Assembly: GCF_047496725.1 (NCBI RefSeq)
Contig: NC_132975.1
Location: 3,958,501 to 4,022,500, forward strand
Source: Anoplolepis gracilipes
Lineage: Eukaryota; Arthropoda; Insecta; Hymenoptera; Formicidae
Length of the DNA: 64,000 nt
Reading direction: 5' to 3'
Under the pieces are notes generated by a model, which was not told where the DNA came from, did not search any database, and saw only the letters and a program-made list of their open reading frames with translations. Positions 51,562-63,066 of this stretch are shown here, piece after piece (the first letter of the stretch is position 1; the number at the start of each line of letters is the position of its first letter). The position numbers and the translations under genes were made by a program.

Positions 51562-52743
51562 ATTTTTTTTTAAATAAATTATGTAAGGGTTTTGCTAACA
51601 ATGCATAATTTTTAATGAACTTTCTAAAATAATTTGTTAGTCCTAAAAATTGTTGTAATTCTACTTTTTTAGATGGTAATGGGAAGTTCTTAATGGCTTG
51701 AGTATGGCGTGAACTCAAAGTAATTCTGGATGGAGAAAGAATATATCCAAGATATTCTATTTGTTTACGCAAGAATAAACATTTAGTTAAGTTGAGTTGA
51801 AAACAATATTTCTTTAATAAGATCATTACTTCATGTAAAGTTTCTAAGTTTTCCTCGACCGAAAAAGAAGGAATAAGAATGTCATCAATGTAGACAATAA
51901 CTTTATCTTGACGTATAAGAGGCTGTAAAACTTGAACGATTCTACGTTGGAATTCAGCCGGAGTTTCACAAAATCCAAAAGGTAAGCGTTTATACTCGAA
52001 TTGTCCGTCTGGAGTGGCAAAAGAAAAATATTTAAAATGATCTGAATGTATTTTAATGTGATGAAAGCCATCTTTCAAGTCTAATAATGTGAATACATTT
52101 TTTTCAAAAAGTCGAGCCAGACAATCCTCGATAAGTGGAAAAGGATATTTCTGTTTGACGACGCGATCATTAAGAGGACGTAAATCAACGCAAAGACGTA
52201 AGGTTCCATTCTTCTTACGTACTGGTACTACGCGTGCACAGTAAGGAGATGTGCTCGGTTTTATGATATCACGAGCTAACAAATCGTCAGTGATTTCGCG
52301 AATTTGTATTCGTTCTGTCCAAGTAAAACGACGAGGTGCATAGGCGTAAGTTGATTCGTCTTTTAAAGCTACTTTTACATAATAGTCATCATCTGTAATA
52401 TCAACTTTTAAGTTTTCGATTTCTTTTAACATATTTACAATTTTTTGATCAAAATCTAATCCGAAATCAGTTTTAATATCTGAGTACAATGAAGAATCAT
52501 TAGTTTGTGTATGCTCTGAGATTACTGCAAAAGCCATTTCGTTGAATAATTTATATTTTCGTCTATTTTCTTATTCGACGGATGATAAACCATCATAATA
52601 TTGTTATCAGAAATAAAGTCTCGACCAAGAATTATATCAGAATGTCCTATCTCTTTTTGTAAAACATTTAATATTATATTTCCATTTAAATGAGGTAAAG
52701 ATTCTAAGTTAATTTTAGTTTTAAAAGAACCTAAAATGTTCAA
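51562..52743 (-). pseudogene. Gypsy-B protease end and reverse transcriptase
   Basis: On the minus strand, 52743-52522 holds the second half of the protease (IGHSDIILGRDFISDNN). After a frame change near 52535 the reverse transcriptase is open to 51562: RVVPVRKKNGTLRLCVDLR, FTLLDLKDGFHHI, RLPFGFCETPAEFQ, KVIVYIDDILIPS (catalytic YIDD) and FLGLTNYFRKFIKN. The frame is cut at the Polinton insertion and resumes with RNase H at 29382. Confidence 0.92.
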
Positions 52744-54195
52744 TCTTATCTCCTGAAATGGAATGATAGGAAATAAAAGGTTTGTTTAAATGATTAGGTC
52801 GATTGTTAATTTTATTGTAAATCAATAAGTTAATAAAAGAAACAGGACTTTCTGTGTCAAGCAATGCTAATAAATCACATGGATTATTATTTAAAGAAAT
52901 AACTTTGAGAATCGAATTTTTTACATCTAACCTTCTGCTTGTTTGTATTTCTGATACAACAGCTACTGATGAAGAGGCTTCTATGTTGGTGTTATTGTCT
53001 GACGATGTTGAAGTAATCGGGTCAACAGCGGCAACCGGTGAAGATAAAGACGAAGAAGTCTGTTGTAGTTTTTCCTTCTTCATTAGTTTAAAACAGTTTG
53101 ACCGATTGTGACCTCGAATGCGGCAATAAACGCAATAATTCTCCTTTTGATCCTTCTGGTCTTTATTCGTTTTGTCGTTTTTTGGAGAAGAGATACCTGA
53201 GAGATTGCGGACCTTATCTGACCTGGATTGAGAAGAGAATTCTTTTTTAAACAAACTTCCAAAAGAAAGTGTGACCTTGTGCATTTCTTCAAGAAAGTTG
53301 TCTAGTGAATTTGCTCGTATAACAGCAGTAGCACTACGAATTGCTGGATTATTAATACCATCAATTAGAAAATGTATTAAATCGTCATCGGTAAGTTTAA
53401 GACTTTGCATTAATAATAATTTTTCTAAAGCATAATCATTAAAGAATTCTTGCAAAAAGTTCCATTTTCTGGCCTCAACTTTCTTCATTATAATTTGATA
53501 AGGAATTCTTCTTTTGAATTGCCTCAAAAGAGCATTTTTAAAACTTATCCATGTGTCGTTTATAGTTCCAGTGCCTAATTCGAACCATTTTCGAGCAGAT
53601 TTTACCAGTTTTCCGGATGCAGCTAACAACATCATCTCTTGAGAAGCGCCATGAATATATCCCACTCGTTCAACTTTTTGGATCCAATTTCCACATCGTC
53701 ATCCTCCTTACCGGTAAATTTAGGTAATTGTGAAGCCAACAAATTTACCATGTTCACGGATATTTTTGTTGAGGCTAAATGATCTGATCCATCTGAATTC
53801 GAACGATGAGATTCTGAAGGAGGAAAAGGAATTTGAGATTGATCCTGTTGAGTAAAACGAGTTGTGGCAAAAGAGGATAAAAGTTGCATCATTTGCTGGT
53901 GTTGCTTCATTTGCCCTGAGACAAGTGAACACAATAAAGAGATTGAATCAATTTGAGGAGATTGAGAGACATCATTGGAAGAAGGGAAAACTTGAGAAGT
54001 AGTACAAGGAGAATCTTCAGATCGATTAATAGGATGATCCGGAAAATTCATGTTAGTAACAGGAAAAGATGTTACCTGGTTGCTCGATCTAGGAGATGAA
54101 AACTTTTGAGGATTCGTAAAATTTATATTAGTCTCGGTAGATGGTGTTACCTGGATACTTGCAGATGGAACTTGAGTGGATTCATAATGATTCAT
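52721..54195 (-). pseudogene. Gypsy-B gag and start of protease
   Basis: ATG at 54195 opens an N-terminal Ser/Thr/Gln-rich region. A frame change near 53650 leads into the capsid-like part (GASQEMMLLAASGKL, KWFELGTGTINDTWISFK), then a single zinc knuckle CVYCRIRGHNRSNC near 53110. The protease active site reads LLALLDTESPVSFI: the third residue of the DTG triplet is Glu, one G-to-A change from Gly. The frame closes at 52721. Confidence 0.88.
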
Positions 54196-54596
54196 TAATA
54201 AATCGATGCATCCATCTTGAGTATTAGTTGGCTTGAGACCAATTTTTCATACTTCCACCTGTAGTTCTCTGATTGTAAGTTTATCGAGTTCCATTCTTCT
54301 CTCCATCGTAGATCAAATTTTGAGAAAAACAATATAGTAGACTTGTTATTGTTAACGTCGATAAATAGTCCTTAGCAACCGTTGCAAAGGACCAAAATAA
54401 ATTTATATATATTTATGTATATTTTAATACACAATCTTGAATGTATTGAAAGAGACAAGCAATAAAGCTTGATTTATGAGTGAAATAAACAATTAAGCTT
54501 AAATTCCAATCAGTAATTTTCAGATGAAAAAGGAGTTCTTCGCACGATTTATTACCACAAAAATACGCACGTATCCCACTTCTGAATATTTTTAGC
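54196..54596 (-). other. Gypsy-B 5' untranslated region
   Basis: Between the 5' LTR and gag. A TGGGATACGTGCG stretch about 10-20 bases from the LTR end is a possible primer binding site, but the tRNA was not identified. Confidence 0.45.
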
Positions 54597-55051
54597 TTTA
54601 AGATAGCTTTTAATTAAAGCCAATCTGTTAATAAAGTTGTCAGGATGTTTCCACGGGAGAAAGATATTATCGATAATGTTCCGTGAAATATATTTTGAAC
54701 TTGTATAAAAATAACACTCACTATTATTTAGAATGTTAAACACAAGTATTTATTTATATATAAAAGAAAGTAAAAGTTAACACAACTTTCTTAAAATAAT
54801 TATAGGACTTTAATCGATTAAAACACGGAAAGAATCTTAGACACAACCGATCACTCGCGCAGATATCGATAAAAGACGAATCTGCAGCGTGAAATGACGT
54901 GACGAACCCTCTTGTTATTTTATTGTTAAGCAACGTACTTAGAATATATAAATATTATTTAATTTTACCGTGTATACAGACGCATATTAGAGCCAATAGA
55001 AGAATAGTAAGTAAATGCGAACATAGATATACAACATCATAGATGATATCT

Positions 55052-55055
<4 letters not shown>
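54597..55055 (-). repeat. Gypsy-B 5' LTR
   Basis: Matches 23712-24170 in the same orientation with scattered differences; the inner end reads TTTAAGATAG instead of TGTAAGATAG. Confidence 0.92.
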
Positions 55056-55101
<46 letters not shown>

Positions 55102-55126
55102 AGATATATATATATATATATGTAAG

Positions 55127-55154
<28 letters not shown>
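55056..55154. repeat. (TA)n microsatellite with TGTAAGATA interruptions
   Basis: TA repeats interrupted twice by ATGTAAGATAT, which copies the LTR edge sequence; probably slippage that spread the LTR end into the repeat. Confidence 0.85.
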
Positions 55155-55157
<3 letters not shown>

Positions 55158-55658
55158 ATTTTTTTAATTAGAGAAAAATGTTAATTTTTTACTTATTTAA
55201 GTAAAAATTGTCCGAATTATATCGTGTTTGATGTTATAATCGTAAAACTCTCATTAATTATTCTCATTATATATTATTTAAAAAAAAAAAAATAAAAAAT
55301 AAAAGTTTTAATTTTTACTTGATAAGCATTTTAATTTATATATAGCTAAAAAGCATTAGAATTAAAAGAAGGTCTGTAATATGTAATTAAAATATGTAAT
55401 CAAAATTTACTCGTTCTTGACGCGCTCTCGCTTTTCACGATACCGAGGACCTTCTTTTAGTTCTAATGCTTTTTAGCTATATATAAATTAAAATGCTTGT
55501 CAAGTAAAAATTAAAACTTTTATTTTTTTTAAATAATATATAATGAGACTAATTAATGAGAGTTTTACGATTATAACATCAAACACGATATAATTCGGAC
55601 AATTTTTACTTAAATAAGTAAAAAATTAACATTTTTCTCTAATTAAAAAAATTATGTA
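55155..55658. mobile_element. Palindromic MITE
   Basis: Arms of about 215 bp: TAATTAGAGAAAAATGTTAA near 55166 pairs with TTAACATTTTTCTCTAATTA near 55627, and GCATTAGAATTAAAAGAAGG pairs with CCTTCTTTTAGTTCTAATGC. The loop is 55376-55440. No coding content. Confidence 0.85.
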
Positions 55659-55674
55659 TATATATATATATATT

Positions 55675-55780
55675 TATGTGTGTGTGGTGTGTGTGTGTGC
55701 GTGTGCGTGTGCGTGTGCGTGTGCGTGTGCGTGTGCGTGCGCGTGCGCGTGCGCGTGCGTGTGTGTGTGTGTGTGTGTGT
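55675..55780. repeat. Compound (TG)n / (TGCG)n microsatellite
   Basis: GTGTGCGTGTGCG repeats grading into GCGTGCGC and back to TG. Six-frame reading gives only His-Thr or Cys-Ala repeats. Confidence 0.95.
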
Positions 55781-55784
55781 ATTT

Positions 55785-56190
55785 ATACATGCACGAATAT
55801 CTATACAAGCAATTATGTTCATCGCGCGATTGCTTAATATGGCTACATAAAAATGTTTCAATAATAACATATAACATGTTATTCGTAGTATATAAAAATA
55901 TTGCACGCAATTACGCAATAACTAATAAAATATATTAATTAATTCATATATATGAAATTTTTTATCTATAATTTATAGATATAGCACGGACTTGAACGAT
56001 AAGTTTACCATCATTGTCGAAAAGTGGATGTAGCAAGGACATAAACCAAATGAGAAGTTTTACCGAGAGTATCGAAAAGTGGATGTGGCTAAGTGTTTCC
56101 AATTCTTAAAAGTGGATGCAATGGCGCTGCTGCACAACATGTAGAAAGCGTTTTACGAAAAATGGCCGCTCTCAGGTTTCTCTCTGATAA
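55785..56190. mobile_element. Right arm of the split foldback element
   Basis: Reverse complement of 23280-23711, ending CTCTCAGGTTTCTCTC at 56190. Confidence 0.75.
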
Positions 56191-57225
56191 AACACTTCCT
56201 GTGTACCAAATGTAAAAAGTAACAGGCATAGACCATAAAGTATGTATAATCGAAACTACATTAAAAACATAAAGCGTTATTACCATCGCAAATGCACGCA
56301 GTCGATAAAATAAGAAATTTTTTCATATATGGTGAAAAAGGATATTCAGATTAAGATTTATTTATTTATTATATTAAAATTATTATTTCCTAAACTATGG
56401 GACCGTTACACACAAGTGTTTCCCAAATAATTTCACGTCAATTAAAGAAGAAAAAATAATAATTTTTATTATTCTGTCTGCTAACTATATACGTAATCAA
56501 TTAATTTTCATTAATTATAAGTAAATCATTATTTCTAGAGTTATAAAACTCTTTTCCTAAACTTTCCCAAACAATTCCAATAGATTGCAATAATGAAAAA
56601 TAAAAAATAAAAAATTTGTCTGCTAAAGTGAACAGAGGAAATTTTTATTTATTTATTACATTGAAATTATTATTTCCCAAACTATGGGACTTACAGAAGT
56701 GTTTCCCAAATAATTCTACGTCAATTAAAAAAAAATAATTTTTTTAAATTATTTCTGCTAACTATACACCGAACTTATTTTTATTAATTATAAATAAACT
56801 GTTATTTCCCAAACTATAAAAATGCTTTCCTAAACTTGCCTAAATGATTCCCAAACGAATGCAATAATAGAAAATGCGAAATATTGAATTTGTCTGCTAT
56901 CTATATTGAACTGACAGGACCGACGAGCAAACTCCGAATTGATATTGGAGACCTTGCACGGTGGAAATGCGAAACTCTGGTTTCAAGATTGCCAACGCTT
57001 AAAAATGAAATTTGAGTTTCATGTATAGGTGTGTATACGTATACGTACAAACATCATTGTATTGCTCGCGCGGACACATATAAGATAGAAAAGGATCGCG
57101 CAATCGCGCTGTTCTTGTTCCTCCTCAAGCATATCGGATTACCAAGATACGGCCTGAAAATCCTTTCTGTCCTTTCGTAGCAGAAAGCAGTAATGCAATA
57201 AGACTAACGGTCGCCTAGTTTTTGT
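56191..57225 (-). repeat. Family X, copy 3 (no CdsA)
   Basis: Contains the transposase-derived fragment and its neighbour (56195-56340), the tandem array (56350-56915) and a terminal part ending near 57225, the inverse of the end at 80-165. The piece ACTCCGAATTGATATTGGAG pairs with 289-317. It differs from copies 1 and 2 in joining straight to the foldback arm instead of to CdsA exons. Confidence 0.8.
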
Positions 57226-57368
57226 AAATTTTATATTTACATACGTAAATACCTGTATATATCTGTCCAAATTGTAGTTAAAATTACATGTACGATAAAA
57301 TATTGTATGATGATAAATAGTAAGAGTAGGATAATAAGTAACAAAATGAATTAATATACAATACGTAA

Positions 57369-57919
57369 AACACGGGCCCCTATTAGACTTGGCAATTTAC
57401 TGCTTTTTTGCTATCAATATACTTTATGTATTATCTACACGATAGAAGGACAAGAGTAATACCTATATTTCACATTTACTTTTGATTATAATGATATTGT
57501 GTGCCAATATTTATTCCACTAATAGCGTTAAAATATTTATGAATAAAATATATATATAAATATATTATTGAGTACAATACATTACCTTTTTTTTTTGAGG
57601 GGAAAATGCTTTATGCATACCCCACCGGCCGTTCTGGAGGGGTTATGTGAGACTCGCACCTACTAAAAACCCCTTTTAGTGCTTATCTAACAAAATTTTT
57701 CGCGTCACTATTTCTCAAGCGATTCACGATGTCATTGACCAATATAAATAAAAATTAAAAATATCACGATTTTATTATGACTCTTTATATATTTTAGCCG
57801 TAATATTGTTCTTGCGAAATCATAGGTCGCATCGTGCAGATGATATATATAATAAAATAATAAAATATTGATAGCGAAAAAGCAATAAAATGCCAAGTCT
57901 AACAGGCGCCCGTGTTCTA
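57369..57919. mobile_element. MITE with ACACGGGC ends
   Basis: Inverted ends of about 55 bp: ACACGGGCCCCTATTAGACT at the left and AGTCTAACAGGCGCCCGTGT at the right. These ends are clearly related to those of family X (GGGCG-CTTAGNCTTG-ATTACTGC), so it may be its deletion derivative. The interior holds a GC-rich patch (CCCCACCGGCCGTTCTGGAG). Confidence 0.75.
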
Positions 57920-58029
57920 CATACTATATGTTAGTTTACTTTGTTAGCAATTATTCTATTGTTATTATTCATCATCATCGAACAATTTTTTATCGTATAT
58001 ATAATTTTAACTACACTTGGACATATATA

Positions 58030-58815
58030 TACATATATGTATACGCACCGGCATAAATGGTATCCGTTGGTATATGTGTATGTACGTGTATGACAACCGA
58101 AAGCGTCACATACACATGCAGCGCGTACGTACGTGTCACTTGAAGCGCGGCGGAATTCATGCAGCGGAGGAGAAAAAAGTGGGAGGCAATCCGATGTTGC
58201 ATCCTTAGCGCAAGCCGCACGATCGAGAGAGAAAGCATGACAAGACGTGATGCCGATTAGTGGTGTCCTATAACTCTGTCTCACTCACTCTACGCATGAA
58301 TGAGCGAGAGAGCTATAGGACACCGCGTTGTCTCTATATTCGTCTCATTTGCTCTCGCGCTTATGTCATGTTTTCTTTCTTATTTCTTCAAGAAACAATA
58401 ATTAAAATTTTATGAATGTCGGTATTCGATCCGCAAGACTCAGCCACGTTTCTTGAAGGAATAAAAAAGAAAACATGACATAAGCGCGAGAGCGAACGAG
58501 ACGCATATATAGACAACGCGGTGTCCTATAGCTTTTTCGCTCATTCATGCGTAGAGTGAGTGAGACAGAGTTATAGGACACCACTAATCGGCATCACGTC
58601 TTGTCATGCTTTCTCTCTCGATCGTGCGGCTTGCGCTAAGGATGCAACATCGGATTGCCTCCCACTTTTTTCTCCTCCGCTGCATGAATTCTGCCGCGCT
58701 TCAAGTGACACGTACGTACGCGCTGCATGTGTATGTGATGCTTTCGGTTGCATACACGTACGTACATACACATTTACCGACGGACACCATTTATGCCGGT
58801 GCGTGTACATATGCA
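58030..58815. repeat. Near-perfect 0.8-kb palindrome
   Basis: Arms of about 370 bp with a loop of roughly 50 bp near 58420. CACCGGCATAAATGGT near 58047 pairs with ACCATTTATGCCGGTG near 58788, and GGTGTCCTATAACTCTGTCT near 58262 pairs with its inverse near 58563. The two arms give mirror-image open frames of no biological meaning. Confidence 0.88.
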
Positions 58816-58824
58816 AATATAAAT

Positions 58825-59420
58825 TTCACAAAAAGTGGGCGTCCATTAGCCTTGTTACATTACTGCTTTCTGCCACGAGAGACCAGAAAGCATTTTCAGA
58901 CCGTATTTTGACCGATATGTTAGAAGAACAAGGATAGAGCGATCCTTTTCTATTTTGTCTCACCATCAGGCGCGATGCTGCCAACATGATTTCTGTTAGC
59001 TGTACCTTAGGTGCAGATAGCGATATCCGCTTTTACAATATTTAGCTCATAAAGAAGTTATATTTCTTCGTGAAACTTTTTTATATATTCTTTATATAAT
59101 AACGCAGGTCGCGACAGAGCCAGATTTTACATTTTTGATTCTAAAAAATTTATAATAAATTGATTTCAAATTCAAGGCGCAGCTACACCTGACCGCGGTA
59201 ACTCGCGATCAGCAGCACATTATTGGAAATTTTATTTCGATCTTTTTCTCAAAAAATCGCTCTGTAGCGACCTGCGAAATATCCTACTGACTACGAATAT
59301 CACAATTTTATTAAGATTCTCTTTGTATTTTAGCTGTAATACTGTTTTTGCGAAACAGTAGTTCGCAGCCGGCCGATAGGAGTCTCCACAGTGCCTCCTC
59401 TCGACCCTTAAAACCCAAGG
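58825..59420 (+). repeat. Family X left end, copy 4
   Basis: Begins GTGGGCGTCCATTAGCCTTG, like 80-165. It shares GCTGCCAAC, TTAGCTGTAC, TTTAGGTRCAGATA-like and GAAGTTATATTTCTT with 770-890. A hairpin GCGACAGAGCC / GGCTCTGTAGCG-like pair occurs at 59110 and 59265. It lacks the tandem array and CdsA. Confidence 0.75.
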
Positions 59421-59589
59421 TTTCTTTTTATATTAACTTTTAATTTCTTTACTCATGTTTTTGAAAATATATTATTTAATTAAAAATAAAATTTAACAAA
59501 TTAAACTCCAGATTATGTTACAGATGATATCTTTCTTAATCTTTCTTAAAGATCAATGTTTTTAGAATAAAGAGAAGTATGAGAAGCGC

Positions 59590-60648
59590 CATGAAACCGT
59601 TTTTGAGGGAACCCATTCTCACCGCCGTACAGTGGCGCTAACTGGATCGATTTTAGAGCCGATGGAAGTACGTAGCTGGATCGACTTTCCAGCGGTTCAC
59701 GTCCGTGCTAGATCCACAAATTATGGTTCGTGTCTATGCTAGATCCATAATTGTGGATCTCAAAAGTACCAAACATATACATTCATTAATATTTTATTAC
59801 ATATTATTAACTGCAACTGCGCGTGATCTTTTTTCACTTTAACATATATTATGAAGTAACATATATACGTGTATATATATATATGTATGTATAAAAAATG
59901 CTCATTTTATTTCACATAAAATTTAATGTTTTAATGATTTCAATAAAAGGTATTTTAATAAAATATATATGTGTATATTACTCCAATAATAAATATTAAA
60001 ATGAAAAAATAAAAAAAAGATCATATGCAATAACGTGTCGTACTTTATTGAGATTTACAATAATTAATATGGATCTAGCATGGACATACGGTCGTTTTAT
60101 ATATCAATAAAATATAACATATATGGGACATTTTTTCTAAACCGGATCATCCTTTGTTCTCGAATCTCGTTAAAATCAGCTGATTTTCTCATATATTTAT
60201 GACATACCGAATAAAACAATGTAATAACGAGATTTAATTTTATACAATGCTATTGGACCCGCTGTATTAGATCTGTCGTCTTGAATGTTTCAAAAGCCCA
60301 CGTGGCTTTCGATAGCTTTATGCCTGCAACTACATTTGTGTGCAAGGAGATTTTTTTACGTCGAATACAATTTTGGAACAAAGGGTGATCCGGTTTAGAA
60401 AATATGTCCCATATATGTTATATTTTATTGGTATATAAAACGACCGTATGTCCATGCTAGATCCATATTAATTATTGTAAATCTCAATAAAGTACGACAC
60501 GTTATTGCATATAATCTTTTTTTCATTTTTTCATTTTAATATTTATTATTGGAGTAATATACACATATATATTTTATTAAAATACCTTTTATTGAAATCA
60601 TTAAAACATTAAATTTTATGTGAAATAAAATGAGCATTTTTTATACAT

Positions 60649-60702
<54 letters not shown>

Positions 60703-61012
60703 ACACGTATATATGTTACTTCATAATATATGTTAAAGTGAAAAAAGATCACGCGCAGTTGCAGTTAATAATATGTAATAAAATATTAATAAATGTATAT
60801 GTTTAGTACTTTTGAGGTCCACAATTATGGATCTAGCATGGACACGCACCATAATTTGTGGAACTAGCATGGACGCGAACCACTGGAAAGTCGATCCAGC
60901 TACGTACTTCCACCGGCTCTACAATCGATCCAGTTAGCGCCACTGTACGGCGGTGAGAATGGGTTTCCTCAAAAACGGCTTCATAGCGCCTCTCAGGCTT
61001 CTCTCTGGTAGT
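59590..61012. mobile_element. Large foldback element
   Basis: Arms of about 550-600 bp: GAAGCGCCATGAAACCGTTT near 59583 pairs with AAACGGCTTCATAGCGCC near 60973, and ATGGATCTAGCATGGACATA pairs with its inverse near 60450. The loop is about 60145-60390. It contains direct CTGGATCGA and GTGCTAGATCC motifs and a TA run at 60653-60694. No coding content; related in motif style to the split foldback at 23280/56190. Confidence 0.85.
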
Positions 61013-61136
61013 ACATATAGTCACGTGATTGCCTTAGTTAGTCAGATAAAGACAACAACGTCCTAATTCAACTATCGCAGTCGCATAATCTTGGCCGCCA
61101 ATCAGAAGCGCAGTGCTCATTCCGGTATGATATACA

Positions 61137-62078
61137 AGGTGTCCCAGAACAACCTTCCGTCCGTAAAATGACATATTTCTGACACAATTTTAAGACAATT
61201 TTTCCTTTACCAAAATTTGATTTGAAGCGTAGTTTTTGAAATATAAGCAAAAATAGTTAGCAAATCACACGTCGAGTATAGAAGGCAGGCAGGAGCGGCG
61301 CGGCGCACCGCGAGCGCGGGCGCAGCTGACCGTCCGACGAATAATTACCGCCGCATGAGTCGCTAACTATTTTATCTTATAACATAAAATTTTGCTTTAA
61401 ATAAAATTTTGGTAAAGAAGAAAATGTCTTATAATTACGTCAGAAATAAGTGTTCCTTAAAATAACGTTACTTTAATGACCAAAAATTGTTCCGGATCGC
61501 CGACCGTCGGACGCTGCAATCAGCTGATTGCTATACGTGATGTGTGTATGTCTGAGTGTGTGCGTAAAAGAAAGGGACAGAGTGAGTGAGAGAAAGAGAG
61601 AGAGAAATAACCGTCTCTGTGACGGCGACGCTCCTTCGATTGTCATCGACATTGTCGTCGACGACTTCAGACCGATCGATATATTGATTTTCCGGCTCAG
61701 CTGAGAGACACATCGCGTGTAGCAATCAACTGATCGCAACGTCCGATGTTATTTTAAGGAACACTTATTCCTGACGTAATTATAAGACATTTTTTTCTTT
61801 ACCAAAATTTTATTTAAAGCATAATTTTATGTTATAAGATAAAATAGTTAACGACTTATGCGGCGGTAATCACTCGTCGGACGGTCAGCTGCGCCCGCGC
61901 TCGCGGTGCGCCGCGCCACTCCTGCCTGCCTTTTGTACTTGACGTGTGATTTGCTAACTATTTTTGCTTATAACTCAAAAACTACGCTTCAAATCAAATT
62001 TTGGTAAAGGAAAAATTGTCTTAAAATTGTGTCAGGAATACGTCATTTTACGGACGGAAGGTTTTTCTGGGACACCCT
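61137..62078. mobile_element. Foldback MITE, family M1, copy 2
   Basis: Ends AGGTGTCCCAGAAC and TTCTGGGACACCCT. About 942 bp, homologous along its whole length to 3151-4064, including the GA-rich middle. Confidence 0.88.
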
Positions 62079-62335
62079 GTATATTTCAATGGAAAATATA
62101 AATGAAAATGGAAGTGAAAGTGGAAATGTATAATCACTTTTGTATTTGCTTTGTAAAATAAAAATAAATTTTATTTTAGTTTATATATATTATTTAAAAT
62201 AAAAATAAAATATTATATGTAAAACTTTTAACATACATTAAATAATAAACATTTTTAATTAGCTTTTTTGATACTCTGCTTAATTTATTAATTATATAAT
62301 TTAATATAAATAATCTATTTATTGGTCTTTCCAAG

Positions 62336-62557
62336 TCATTGATTTTGAAATAAAACTAATTTAGTATGAAAATGCCTGATTCTTTGAATCGCATCTTGTG
62401 AACATTTAGCCTCATGATTCAATCTAATATCAAAATATTTTTTCAAAATAAGATTTATCAAATCTAACTTATGACTAGAATCAGCTGCTTTTTCTGGTAA
62501 TAAGTTCATCTTTGAAAACAAATTTAGAAACGTTAATAACATCCACAATAATACCAT
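62336..62557 (-). pseudogene. Possible P-like transposase remnant, part 1
   Basis: A 73-residue open stretch (LPEKAADSSHKLDLINLILK, YFDIRLNHEAKC, IRHFHTKLVLFQNQ). Its charged helical look and the closing His/Lys/Phe pattern resemble the C-terminus of P-element or THAP9-type transposases. Weak evidence. Confidence 0.35.
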
Positions 62558-62615
62558 GACGCTGTCCCAGAACCTTCAAGAATGGACAAAGCAGCCAGAA
62601 TACACTCAGAGTAAG

Positions 62616-62763
62616 AACCGCCGCACACACTTTTACATAACGCATAATGCATATACATAAGAAAACTGATTGGTCTATAAACACATGCATAAGGAATTCA
62701 ACCAATCGAATTTCTTATGTATATGCATTATGCGTTATGTAAAAGTGTGTGCGGCGGCCCTAA
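62616..62763. repeat. 148-bp palindrome
   Basis: GCCGCACACACTTTTACATA at the left pairs with TATGTAAAAGTGTGTGCGGC at the right; arms about 60 bp. Probably a small MITE inserted between the two transposase remnants. Confidence 0.85.
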
Positions 62764-63066
62764 AGATTCGTGACTCCATAAAAACGGAGTCACTGCGAGG
62801 GGAATAGCTGTGGCAACTCTCCAACACGGTCTTGTATACAGGTCTGGGCACATCGGCGAAAATATGTAAGCAGAAGTGACGCCAATATGGCGTCTACAGT
62901 GGGCCGATTACCAGGAGCGTAGACACGTTTTCGGCACCCAAAAGATAACAATTGTTTTACAATTTATATTTTTTATTATGACATTAATATATTTTAATAA
63001 AATTATTATAACAAAATTAAACATTATATTTTCATAAAACATAACATGTTATAACAAAAAATAATG
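62764..63066. other. Non-coding spacer
   Basis: Mixed-composition sequence with a short CTCCGTTTTTATGGAGT-like hairpin near 62772. No gene seen. Confidence 0.5.

Larger units (their letters stand above)
23712..55055 (-). mobile_element. Gypsy-B: Ty3/Gypsy element opened by two insertions
   Basis: Read on the minus strand: 5' LTR (55055-54597), gag (54195-52721), protease and reverse transcriptase (52743-51562), then after the Polinton, RNase H and integrase (29382-27792), then after Gypsy-C the end of pol (24544-24411), then the 3' LTR (24170-23712). Removing both insertions gives about 5.9 kb. The reading of pol resumes sensibly across both insertion sites, which confirms that the pieces belong together. 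Flanks are TA or CA microsatellite, so its own target duplication is ambiguous. Confidence 0.93.

Noticed and set aside
51116..51608. Three overlapping Pro/Ser/Arg-rich open frames near the right end of the Polinton, with mirror frames at 29385-29764
   Set aside because: They lie in a low-complexity CTCTCC-type stretch of the terminal repeats, are open in several frames at once and differ between the two repeats by indels that change frame.
55652..55938. His-Thr and Cys-Ala repeat proteins
   Set aside because: Pure translation of the TG/CG microsatellite.
57931..58937. Mirror-image open frames of 60-125 residues
   Set aside because: They come from the two arms of one palindrome and share no family features.
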